A stretch of 6,231 bases of DNA from Anaerolineales bacterium UBA3905 (lineage in GTDB: Bacteria > Chloroflexota > Anaerolineae > Caldilineales > Caldilineaceae), in assembly GCA_002391565.1 (NCBI GenBank), contig DGFH01000091.1:1-6231 (forward strand). Direction: 5' to 3'. A program made the translations under genes and the position numbers. The notes beneath the pieces were generated by a model that saw only the letters and a list, made by a program, of their open reading frames with translations, was not told the origin of the DNA and did no database searches. Shown piece after piece: positions 1 through 6,231 of the stretch (positions are counted from its first letter, which is position 1; every line of letters starts with the position of its first letter).

Positions 1-2835
1 GTCGGGGGTGATTTCGGACACGTTGGCGCAGTGGTGCGCAGCCGCCTGGCGCGTCTACACCGCAACGGCGCGCTCGACAGCGGCTTTGCGCCCGCCGCCA
101 ATGGCATCGTCCATGCGCTTGCCGTGCAAGGGGATGGCAAAGTGCTTGTCGCAGGCGCTTTCACCCAGATCAGCGGTCAAATGCGCCTCTATCTTGCACG
201 TCTGCATAGCGACGGCTCGGTGGACGCCAGCTTTGCTCCTGCGCTCAATGGCGCCGTCTATGCCGTGCTGGTCCAACGTGACGGCGCCATTGTGATCGGC
301 GGTGCGTTCACCCAGGTCGATGGGCAGACGCGCAACCATATCGCCCGCCTGGATGCCAGCGGCAATCTCGACGCCGCCTTCAACCCGGACGCCGACAATG
401 TCGTGCGTGCGTTAGGGCTTCAATTCGGCGGCAAGATTGTCATCGGCGGCGACTTCACCCAGATGGGTGGGCAGCCACGCACCCATCTGGCCCGCGTGAG
501 CGCCACAGGCGCCGTGGATTCAGCGCCGGCCGTCGCCATCGACGCTCCTGTTCACGCGCTCCTGGTGCAGGCCGATGGCGCTTTTGTCGCTGGCGGTGCG
601 TTTACGCAGGTGGCAGGTCAGCCACATCACCGACTGGTGCGTTTCAGCCATGACGGTGCCCTTGACGCTGCCTTTGCACCCGATCTCGCCGACGCCGTCC
701 TGACGCTGGCAGAGCAGCCGGACAATAACCTGCTGATCGGCGGCGCCTTCACGCAGGCTGGCGGCGAGACCCGGCGCTATCTGGCGCGCCTCTATCCAGG
801 CGGAGCGCTGGACGCCAACTTTGACCCTGTGGTCGACGCTGGCGGCGCCGAAGTGAACATCAAGGCGCTGGCGATCCAGCCAGATGGCCGGATTCTGGTC
901 GGCGGCGCCTTCACGAGCATCGACGGCCAGCCACGTCGCCGGCTGGCGCGCCTGTTGCCCGATGGCTCGTTGGATCCAACCTTTACCGCCGGCGCCGATC
1001 AGGACATCTGGGCAATCGCCGTCCAACCGGACGGCAAGATCATCGTGGCCGGCGGCTTTACCGAGATCAACGGCCAGGCGCGGCAGAATATTGCGCGTCT
1101 GGACCAGAACGGCGCCATCGATCCAACCTTCATGGCGACTGCCGATCAGTTTGTCTTAACGCTGGCGTTGCAACCCGACGGCAAGCTGCTTCTGGGTGGA
1201 GATTTTAGCCAGGTCAACGGCCAGGTGCGCAAGGGGTTGACGCGCCTCCATCCTGATGGCTCGCTGGATTCCACCTTTCAGGCCGACACCAGTGGCAGAA
1301 TCCTCACGCTGGCGTTGCAACCCGATGGCAAGATTCTGGTTGGCGGCGAATTTAGCCGCCTCGACGCCAACAATCAGGTGCATGATAACCTGATGCGTCT
1401 GCACCCGGATGGCGCCATCGACGCGACCTACACTGCCAACGCCGACAATGCCGTGCTGGCGCTGGCCATTCAGGCGGATGGACGCGCCGTGATCGGCGGC
1501 TATTTCATGAGCGTCAACGGCGTGGCGCGGCACTATGTTGCGCGCTTGCTGGCGGATGGCGCCCTCGACCTCAATTTCAATCCGAACGTCGAGAGTCAGA
1601 GCGGCTTTGTCTACTCCATCGCCATTCAAGCAGATGGTCAGATCATTCTGGCAGGGCGATTCACCGTCATCGGCGGGCAGATTCGCAACCGTATTGCGCG
1701 CTTCACCAACGACGGCGTGCTTGACCCAACATACAATCCTAATGTCAACCCAGGAGCCATTCTGGGCGTCGTTTACGCTACTGCGCTGCAGAAAGATGGG
1801 AAACTCGTCATCAGCGGCGGATTCACCGAGATTAATGGTGCGTCACGCGCCAGCCTCGCCCGCCTGAGCGCGTCGGAGGCCGCCCTGCACACCCTGCAAG
1901 GCGACGCCAACGGCATCTTCGTCACCTGGCGGCAGGCTGGCTCCGCACCCGCCCTGGCGCGTACGACCTTTGAGTACTCGCTAGACGGGACGACCTATGC
2001 ACCATTGGGTGCGGGCGTGCGCATCACCGGCGGCTGGCAATCCCCACGCGCCGCCTTGCCCCTCAATCAGGAATTCTTTGTACGGACGCGTGGCGTCTAC
2101 CCAGGCGGCGGCTTCGATGCCTCCATCAGTGAAATCGCCGCCACCGCGCGCACCTACATCCCAGGGGGCGCCATTGAACTCCTCACGAGCGCCACCCCGG
2201 CACAGGCAACGCCGACATGGAGCGCGACGATCTCCCAGGGCGCTGAGACGATCATCTACACTGGCGCGCTGAGCGCCAACGCAACGACTGGCAGCCAGCC
2301 TATCGGCGCTGGCGTCTACACAATCACTTTGAGCGCCAACGCCGGGACCAACGCCAGTGACTATGCGATTACGTACGCCTGCACGGTCGACGGACAGCCC
2401 GGACCTGATGGCGTCGGCGCTGCTTTCCAGGTTGCTGTCAATCCACTCGGCGTCACGCAATGCACCTTCACCACTGCACGGCGCATCGGCTTGTTGGATG
2501 TTGTGCACAAGCTCGAACCAGACGCAACCACCAGCGTCTGGGATTTGCGCGTGGACGGCCCCATCGCCGCGACTGCCGTGTTGACCGGCAACGCCAGCAC
2601 CGGCGCACAACCTGTCTTCACCGGGGCGTACACGCTTAGCCTGGCGCAGCGCGCCAATGCGCTCTACACCACCAGCTATACATGCACTGTCAATAACCAA
2701 CCTCTGGTCAGCGGGCAAGGCGTCGCCGCCGCCGTCTCCATCGCCGAAGCGCAGACCGTCGTGTGCACCTTTATCAGCCGCGACTTCTACGTCTATCCAC
2801 CCTACCGTATGCTGTTGCCCTTCTTAAGGCGGTAG
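1..2835 (+). CDS. Delta-60 repeat (DUF5122 beta-propeller) surface protein, 5'-truncated
   Basis: The reading frame is open from base 1 and already in mid-repeat (VGGDF, then LARL..NG.LD..F), so the true start lies upstream; the in-frame GTG at 31 is not a plausible start. The visible part is 944 residues. Residues about 1-629 are tandem delta-60 repeats of the form V.ALA.Q.DGK.(L/V)(V/G)GG.FT...GQ.R..LARL..DG.LD..F. Residues about 630-720 look fibronectin-III-like (FEYSLDGTTYAPLG, then FVRTRGVYPGG), a domain often found after such arrays. Two related modules follow, each with one Cys pair (C794/C821 and C895/C922); these are the only four cysteines visible. The end is YPPYRMLLPFLRR. No enzymatic motif is seen. 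The family is uncharacterised in function; the repeat type is expected to form beta-propellers. The Cys pairs and the lack of any cytosolic domain suggest an exported protein, but the signal peptide would be outside the window. The family call is firm; role and location are inference. Confidence 0.9.
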   Translation, partial: VGGDFGHVGAVVRSRLARLHRNGALDSGFAPAANGIVHALAVQGDGKVLVAGAFTQISGQMRLYLARLHSDGSVDASFAPALNGAVYAVLVQRDGAIVIGGAFTQVDGQTRNHIARLDASGNLDAAFNPDADNVVRALGLQFGGKIVIGGDFTQMGGQPRTHLARVSATGAVDSAPAVAIDAPVHALLVQADGAFVAGGAFTQVAGQPHHRLVRFSHDGALDAAFAPDLADAVLTLAEQPDNNLLIGGAFTQAGGETRRYLARLYPGGALDANFDPVVDAGGAEVNIKALAIQPDGRILVGGAFTSIDGQPRRRLARLLPDGSLDPTFTAGADQDIWAIAVQPDGKIIVAGGFTEINGQARQNIARLDQNGAIDPTFMATADQFVLTLALQPDGKLLLGGDFSQVNGQVRKGLTRLHPDGSLDSTFQADTSGRILTLALQPDGKILVGGEFSRLDANNQVHDNLMRLHPDGAIDATYTANADNAVLALAIQADGRAVIGGYFMSVNGVARHYVARLLADGALDLNFNPNVESQSGFVYSIAIQADGQIILAGRFTVIGGQIRNRIARFTNDGVLDPTYNPNVNPGAILGVVYATALQKDGKLVISGGFTEINGASRASLARLSASEAALHTLQGDANGIFVTWRQAGSAPALARTTFEYSLDGTTYAPLGAGVRITGGWQSPRAALPLNQEFFVRTRGVYPGGGFDASISEIAATARTYIPGGAIELLTSATPAQATPTWSATISQGAETIIYTGALSANATTGSQPIGAGVYTITLSANAGTNASDYAITYACTVDGQPGPDGVGAAFQVAVNPLGVTQCTFTTARRIGLLDVVHKLEPDATTSVWDLRVDGPIAATAVLTGNASTGAQPVFTGAYTLSLAQRANALYTTSYTCTVNNQPLVSGQGVAAAVSIAEAQTVVCTFISRDFYVYPPYRMLLPFLRR
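109..1887 (+). repeat. Array of twelve delta-60 protein repeats (about 49 aa / 147 bp period)
   Basis: Repeat starts in nucleotides are 109, 256, 403, 550, 697, 859, 1006, 1153, 1300, 1453, 1609 and 1771, preceded by a partial unit at the left edge. Seven units (1-4 and 6-8) are exactly 49 residues. Units 5, 9, 10 and 11 are 51-54 residues, with extra residues mostly in the loop after LD..F (unit 9 inside the GQ.R loop). The last unit breaks down after LARL. Unit 3 lacks the conserved Phe of LD..F. Units 8 and 9 keep near-identical DNA at their starts (1159-1185 against 1306-1332, one mismatch), which suggests a fairly recent duplication or conversion. Other units are diverged in DNA but conserved in protein. 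Confidence 0.93.
2167..2784 (+). repeat. Two tandem Cys-paired beta-sandwich modules in the delta-60 protein
   Basis: Module 1 covers about 2167-2484 and module 2 about 2485-2784. Both carry an A.TG.QP...G.YT..L core, then a Y.CTV...QP strand, then a CTF strand at the end. The cysteine spacing is exactly 27 residues in both (C794 to C821, C895 to C922). The layout resembles SpaA/prealbumin-like repeats seen at the ends of bacterial surface proteins, where the module often closes with CTF/CTI and a short polar tail. The fold name is an inference from this pattern; the duplication and the Cys spacing are directly visible. Confidence 0.7.
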
Positions 2836-2894
2836 ACGACTCGCCCCGCGCAGCCGTGTGACAGGCACGCGTCAATCTGCACATCGGTCGCCCA

Positions 2895-2925
2895 CCTTCC
2901 CGGAAGTTCAGAGCTTCCGGGAAGG
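2895..2925 (+). terminator. Strong GC hairpin downstream of the delta-60 gene
   Basis: A perfect 12-bp stem (CCTTCCCGGAAG at 2895-2906 with its complement at 2914-2925) closes a 7-base loop. It lies 59 bases after the stop codon at 2833-2835. No T-run follows (the next bases are GCAGCAG), so it is not a textbook intrinsic terminator; it may act with a factor or protect the mRNA 3' end. The rest of the 264-base gap to the next gene shows no coding potential that I would defend. Confidence 0.6.
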
Positions 2926-3086
2926 GCAGCAGTCTGCTATCCTCAAGGCCGTGCGCATACTGTAGCATTCAATGGTACATCTCCACCCGTACACCCACTG
3001 ATACACATCTGGCGCTTGTATTGCACCGGCATTCTGTCATGCTGAAAGCAGCAAGACGGAATAGCGGTTTTCTTCTTCATCACAAC

Positions 3087-3091
3087 AGGAG
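3087..3091 (+). promoter_or_regulatory. Ribosome binding site of the VWA lipoprotein gene
   Basis: AGGAG lies 8 bases before the ATG at 3100. It supports this start, which also gives a complete lipoprotein signal peptide. No convincing promoter was found upstream. Confidence 0.8.
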
Positions 3092-3099
3092 CAAGCGCC

Positions 3100-4650
3100 A
3101 TGAAACGCCAATCGACTTTCACCAAGATCGCAGGATTCGCCCTGGCAACCTCTTTCATCCTCAGTGGGTGCAGCGCCGGGGCGCCCTATGCGCCCGCCCC
3201 ATCTGCTGGCGCTGTGGCTATGGAAGCGTCGGCCCCCTACTATCCACAGGAACCTGCCGACATGTTCTTCGAGGATTACGGCGTGCGCGGCTTTGTCACC
3301 ACCGCCAAAGACAATCTCTCCACCTTCGCCGTTGATGTGGACAACGGCGCCTACACCGTGGCGCGCAACTACGTGCAGGATGGCTGGCTGCCACCCACCG
3401 ACGCCGTGCGCGCTGAAGAGTTCATCAACTACTTCGACTATCGCTACCCCAACCCGGAGGCGGCAAACAGCTTCGCCATCACGGTGGACGGTGCGCCATC
3501 GCCCTTTGCCGAGCGTCAGACTAACCGCATGTTGCGCGTGGGCATTCAGGGGTATGAAGCGCCGGCTGATGTCCGCCAGGATGTGGCGCTCACCTTCGTC
3601 ATCGATGTTTCCGGCTCGATGGACATGGACAATCGGCTGGGGCTGGCCAAACGGGCGCTGTACCTGCTGGTCGATCAATTACGCCCGACCGACCGGATTG
3701 CCATCGTCGTCTATGGCACCAATGCGCGCATTGTGCTGGATATGACGCCGGTCAGCGAAAAACAGACAATCCTCAACAGCATCAATCGCCTGGCAGCGGA
3801 AGGTGCCACCAACGCCGCCGCCGGTCTGTGGCTCGGTTATCGCGTGGCGACGGCCAATTTCGATCCGGCAGTGGCAAATCGCGTCGTGTTGCTCTCCGAC
3901 GGTGTGGCGAACGTCGGACCGACCGGCCCGGATGAAATCCTGGCGATCATCAAAGAACACGCCGCCGAAGGCATCCGTCTGACGACGATTGGGTTGGGGA
4001 TGGGCAACTACAACGACACGCTGATGGAACAGCTGGCCGATGACGGCGACGGGTTCTATGCCTATGTCGATTCGATGCAGGAGGCCGAACGCATCTTCGT
4101 AGACAAACTCACCGGCTCGCTGCTCACGATTGCCAAAGACGCCAAGGTTCAGGTCGAGTTCAACCCGGAGACTGTGGAACGCTACCGGCTGATCGGCTAT
4201 GAGAACCGCGATGTAGCCGACGACGACTTCCGCAACGACGAAGTAGACGCCGGCGAAATCGGCGCCGGACACAGCGTCACCGCGCTCTACGAACTGGAAC
4301 TGCTGCCGGATATTGAAGATGCTGCAGCCCAGGTCGCCACTGTGCGGCTGCGCTGGGAAGAACCGAACACGGGCGAAGTGAGCGAACTGGAACAACCCCT
4401 CACGCTGGGCGACCTGGCAACCACCTTCGAGGCGACCGACCCACGCTTCCAGCTCGCCGTCGCCGTCGCCGAATATGCTGAGCTGCTTAAGCACAGTCCC
4501 TTCGCCTGGGAAGGCTCGCTGGCCGACTTGAGCGCCGAGGTGCAGCGCATCGACGACCTGATCGCCGCCACCGAGGGTGCGCACGACGCCGATGTCAAGG
4601 AACTGGCGCAGTTGATCTGGCTGGCTGACAGCCTGCAACCAGCAAAGTAG
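3100..4650 (+). CDS. YfbK-family von Willebrand factor A domain lipoprotein
   Basis: The 516-residue protein appears complete. Residues 1-24 form a lipoprotein signal: basic start, hydrophobic core, lipobox LSGC, with C24 as the lipidated residue. A short Ala/Pro-rich linker follows. Residues about 74-121 match the conserved N-terminal region of this family (STFAVDVDNGAY, then LPPTDAVRAEEFINYFDY). The VWA domain is about 163-335, with an intact MIDAS metal site: D169, S171 and S173 in DVSGSM, T237 in GATN, and D267 in LLSDG. Residues about 340-510 match the DUF3520-type C-terminus, including the Y.LIGYENR motif and a late DPRFQLAVAVAEYAELL helix. Family members, such as E. coli YfbK, share this three-part layout and are of similar or slightly greater length; their role is not settled. 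An intact MIDAS suggests metal-dependent binding of a protein partner at the membrane surface. A hairpin follows at 4694, so it is probably a single-gene unit. Family assignment is firm; partner and process are unknown. Confidence 0.93.
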   Translation: MKRQSTFTKIAGFALATSFILSGCSAGAPYAPAPSAGAVAMEASAPYYPQEPADMFFEDYGVRGFVTTAKDNLSTFAVDVDNGAYTVARNYVQDGWLPPTDAVRAEEFINYFDYRYPNPEAANSFAITVDGAPSPFAERQTNRMLRVGIQGYEAPADVRQDVALTFVIDVSGSMDMDNRLGLAKRALYLLVDQLRPTDRIAIVVYGTNARIVLDMTPVSEKQTILNSINRLAAEGATNAAAGLWLGYRVATANFDPAVANRVVLLSDGVANVGPTGPDEILAIIKEHAAEGIRLTTIGLGMGNYNDTLMEQLADDGDGFYAYVDSMQEAERIFVDKLTGSLLTIAKDAKVQVEFNPETVERYRLIGYENRDVADDDFRNDEVDAGEIGAGHSVTALYELELLPDIEDAAAQVATVRLRWEEPNTGEVSELEQPLTLGDLATTFEATDPRFQLAVAVAEYAELLKHSPFAWEGSLADLSAEVQRIDDLIAATEGAHDADVKELAQLIWLADSLQPAK

Positions 4651-4693
4651 AACCTGACCCTCACCGTCACCCTCCTCAGCCGTCAGCAGAGCT

Positions 4694-4723
4694 ACACCCG
4701 CCGCTCCCACTCTCGGCGGGTGT
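4694..4723 (+). terminator. Hairpin terminator after the VWA lipoprotein gene
   Basis: A perfect 10-bp stem (ACACCCGCCG at 4694-4703 with CGGCGGGTGT at 4714-4723) closes a 10-base loop, 44 bases after the stop codon. The downstream bases (CGCCTTATATTCTTA) are T-rich but interrupted, so this is the most terminator-like of the three hairpins in the window. Confidence 0.7.
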
Positions 4724-4727
4724 CGCC

Positions 4728-4846
4728 TTATATTCTTACGAATAAAAAAATTATCGTAGTATTATCCTGACGTTTTGCTAACTTCTTGACAGCTTTCTAC
4801 ACCGAAATCCAGGGTAGACTGGTGGCATCGAGTACGGAATCTACAC
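4728..4846 (+). promoter_or_regulatory. AT-rich leader and probable promoter region of the pilin gene
   Basis: Bases 4728-4790 are about 73% A+T by hand count (46 of 63), in sharp contrast to the GC-rich surroundings. They include a run of seven A and an imperfect inverted repeat (TACGA at 4737-4741 and TCGTA at 4754-4758). A perfect TTGACA sits at 4786-4791. The nearest -10-like hexamer, TAGACT at 4815-4820, is 23 bases away, too far for a standard sigma-70 spacing, and TATTAT at 4760-4765 lacks a good -35. The region very likely holds the promoter, but I cannot fix the exact elements. Confidence 0.45.
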
Positions 4847-4852
4847 AAGGAG
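4847..4852 (+). promoter_or_regulatory. Ribosome binding site that decides the pilin start
   Basis: AAGGAG ends 6 bases before the ATG at 4859. A TTG at 4853 in the same frame would add two residues but directly abuts this site, leaving no spacer, so the ATG is preferred. Confidence 0.85.
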
Positions 4853-4858
4853 TTGGTG

Positions 4859-5257
4859 ATGTTACACAGAATCTTCAAGCAAGAATCCGGTCAGTCACTC
4901 ATCGAGTATACGCTGTTGTTAGGTTTGCTGGCGCTGGCAGTGTTTGGTGGCGTCGCCTTGTTGGGTGAACGGATCGGCGCCAGGCTGGCGAATGTCGACC
5001 AGGCATTGACAAATATCGTCCAGAGCGATGCATCGACGCCTGAACAACCTGCACTCGATGACTCCGGCAACGCCAATGAACCAGGTGACGATAACCAGGA
5101 TGATAATCAGGATCATGACAATCCTCAGGGGAATGAGGACGCGCAGGGCGACGAGGGACGCCCGGACAAACCAGGCAAGCCACACAGACCGCTTCCTCCG
5201 GAGCGGCCGGCAAAACCGGATAAGCCCTGGTTTCCCTGGTTGACACAGCTCTGGTGA
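4859..5257 (+). CDS. Flp/Tad-type prepilin with long charged C-terminal tail
   Basis: The protein is 132 residues from the ATG chosen by its ribosome binding site. Residues 1-11 are a short basic leader ending in Gly. The sequence ESGQSLIEYTLL fits the Flp prepilin cleavage motif: G11 at -1, E16 and Y17 at +5 and +6 of the mature protein. A hydrophobic helix follows (about 14-36), then an amphipathic stretch to about 55. This part alone equals a usual Flp pilin of 50-65 residues. The remaining 75-odd residues are unusual. Residues 57-99 contain 15 Asp/Glu and no Lys/Arg, with DDNQ repeats. Residues 100-123 are Pro/Lys/Arg-rich with KP and RP steps. The last nine residues are WFPWLTQLW. Cleavage would be by a prepilin peptidase and assembly by a Tad-like machine, none of which is in this window. 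It could be a minor pilin, adhesin-like pilin or pseudopilin. The pilin call is strong; the role of the tail is unknown. Confidence 0.82.
   Translation: MLHRIFKQESGQSLIEYTLLLGLLALAVFGGVALLGERIGARLANVDQALTNIVQSDASTPEQPALDDSGNANEPGDDNQDDNQDHDNPQGNEDAQGDEGRPDKPGKPHRPLPPERPAKPDKPWFPWLTQLW
5087..5128 (+). repeat. Short imperfect 12-bp repeats encoding DDNQ in the pilin tail
   Basis: GACGATAACCAG (5087-5098) and GATGATAATCAG (5099-5110) encode DDNQ twice, followed by a longer related unit (5111-5128) encoding DHDNPQ. The units differ mostly at third codon positions, so the protein pattern is kept while the DNA has drifted. Confidence 0.65.
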
Positions 5258-5318
5258 TCAACCTACGCTGAGTTCTCCCTCGTGAAGACCCGGCGCCAAC
5301 GTCATCAAGGCCAGGCCA

Positions 5319-5349
5319 CAGCCCGGAATCTGAAGCAGATTCCGGGCTG
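5319..5349. terminator. Bidirectional hairpin between convergent genes
   Basis: A perfect 14-bp stem (5319-5332 with 5336-5349) has a 3-base loop (AAG); in solution the loop may open further. It lies 61 bases after the pilin stop and 19 bases beyond the MoaD-like stop on the other strand, so it is placed to end transcription from both sides. Neither side has a T-run. Its CCCGGAA/TTCCGGG core is shared with the hairpin at 2895-2925. Confidence 0.65.
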
Positions 5350-5368
5350 GTGCATTAGACGGCTCTTC

Positions 5369-5670
5369 TCATGCAGGGGCGCCGCCGGCCATCGCCCCAA
5401 CGACCATCAGCGGCTCCTGACCAGTCGCAACAACTTCAGGCAGCGGTGTATCCATCGCAGCGTGCGACCAATCCTGTCCACATACGAAGAAGCGAATCAG
5501 TGGTCGGCGCAACTGCGTGGTGCGGTCGCGGATCGTGCCGCGCAACATCGGGTAGCGCATCTCCAGCGCGTCGAGCACTGTGCGCAGCGTTGCGGCGCCC
5601 TCGACCTGCACTTCGACTTCCTTGCCCGTGTTCGCCAGCGTGCGCAGATGATGCGGGAGCAGGACGCGGA

Positions 5671-5674
<4 letters not shown>
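5369..5674 (-). CDS. MoaD/ThiS-like ubiquitin-fold protein
   Basis: The protein is 101 residues. It starts as a beta strand (MIRVLLPHHLR), has a VEVQVEGAATLRTVLDALEMRYP segment like the second strand and helix of MoaD, then an IRFFVCGQDW strand, then PLPEVVATGQEPLMVVGAMAGG. This order matches the MoaD/ThiS sulfur-carrier fold. In classical members the Gly-Gly is C-terminal and is activated as a thiocarboxylate; here three residues (APA) follow the GG. The ATG overlaps the stop of the upstream BNR gene (ATGA at 5671-5674). A GGAGG lies 13 bases before the ATG, rather far, so translational coupling is likely. No moaE, thiG, E1-like or JAMM-protease gene is visible here. Fold assignment is strong; whether it carries sulfur, modifies proteins or does something else is unknown. 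Confidence 0.85.

Positions 5675-6231
<557 letters not shown>

Noticed and set aside
248..2172. Frequent GGCGCC palindromes in the delta-60 gene
   Set aside because: They mostly follow from Gly-Ala codons in a GC-rich repeated protein and are not evenly placed, so a separate DNA signal is not supported.
1981..2718. Long open frame on the minus strand inside the delta-60 gene
   Set aside because: It is antisense to a clearly coding frame, has no recognisable domain, and such shadow frames are expected in GC-rich genes.
2956..2961. CATACT as a -10 element
   Set aside because: No acceptable -35 at 16-18 bases upstream.
3016..3043. Possible promoter TTGTAT, 16 bases, CATGCT before the VWA gene
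   Set aside because: Both hexamers match the consensus poorly; no better than chance in a region this long.
3040..3053. Small hairpin TGCTG-AAAG-CAGCA in the leader of the VWA gene
   Set aside because: Only 5 bp, too short to stand out from chance and not near the ribosome binding site.
3679..4710. 343-codon open frame on the minus strand opposite the VWA gene
   Set aside because: The opposite strand encodes intact conserved VWA motifs; the minus-strand translation shows no family features and runs into the terminator hairpin.

Overview
The window reads as a GC-rich bacterial chromosome segment, most likely from a filamentous Chloroflexota bacterium of the Roseiflexus/Chloroflexus type. That assignment is an inference. 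It rests on base composition, the mix of gene families and the C-terminal tail of the first protein (aromatic/proline, then LLPFLRR), which resembles tails I recall from secreted Chloroflexota proteins. No rRNA or other marker gene is present to confirm it.

Layout: three genes run rightward and two run leftward, converging near 5320-5350. (1) Positions 1-2835 hold the 3' part of a large secreted or surface protein. It has a long array of delta-60 (DUF5122-type) beta-propeller repeats, a fibronectin-III-like domain, two tandem modules that each carry one Cys pair, and a short aromatic-plus-basic tail. (2) Positions 3100-4650 encode a complete lipoprotein of the YfbK type, with a von Willebrand factor A domain, an intact MIDAS metal site and a DUF3520-like C-terminus. 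(3) Positions 4859-5257 encode a Flp/Tad-type prepilin with a normal processing site and helix but a very unusual tail: an acidic Asp/Asn/Gln block, then a Lys/Arg/Pro block, then a Trp-rich end. (4) On the minus strand, the 3' part of a BNR/Asp-box beta-propeller gene (5671-6231, running off the right edge) overlaps by ATGA a MoaD/ThiS-like ubiquitin-fold gene (5369-5674).

Strong GC hairpins lie in all three main intergenic gaps (2895-2925, 4694-4723, 5319-5349) and look like transcription ends, so the three rightward genes are probably separate transcription units. The first three genes all encode envelope or extracellular proteins. The minus-strand pair looks like a separate, translationally coupled unit of unknown role. 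No RNA gene, mobile element or CRISPR array was seen.

The points most worth following are the bipolar-tailed Flp pilin, the MoaD-like protein whose Gly-Gly is followed by three extra residues, its coupling to the BNR protein, and the Cys-paired modules and tail at the end of the delta-60 protein.
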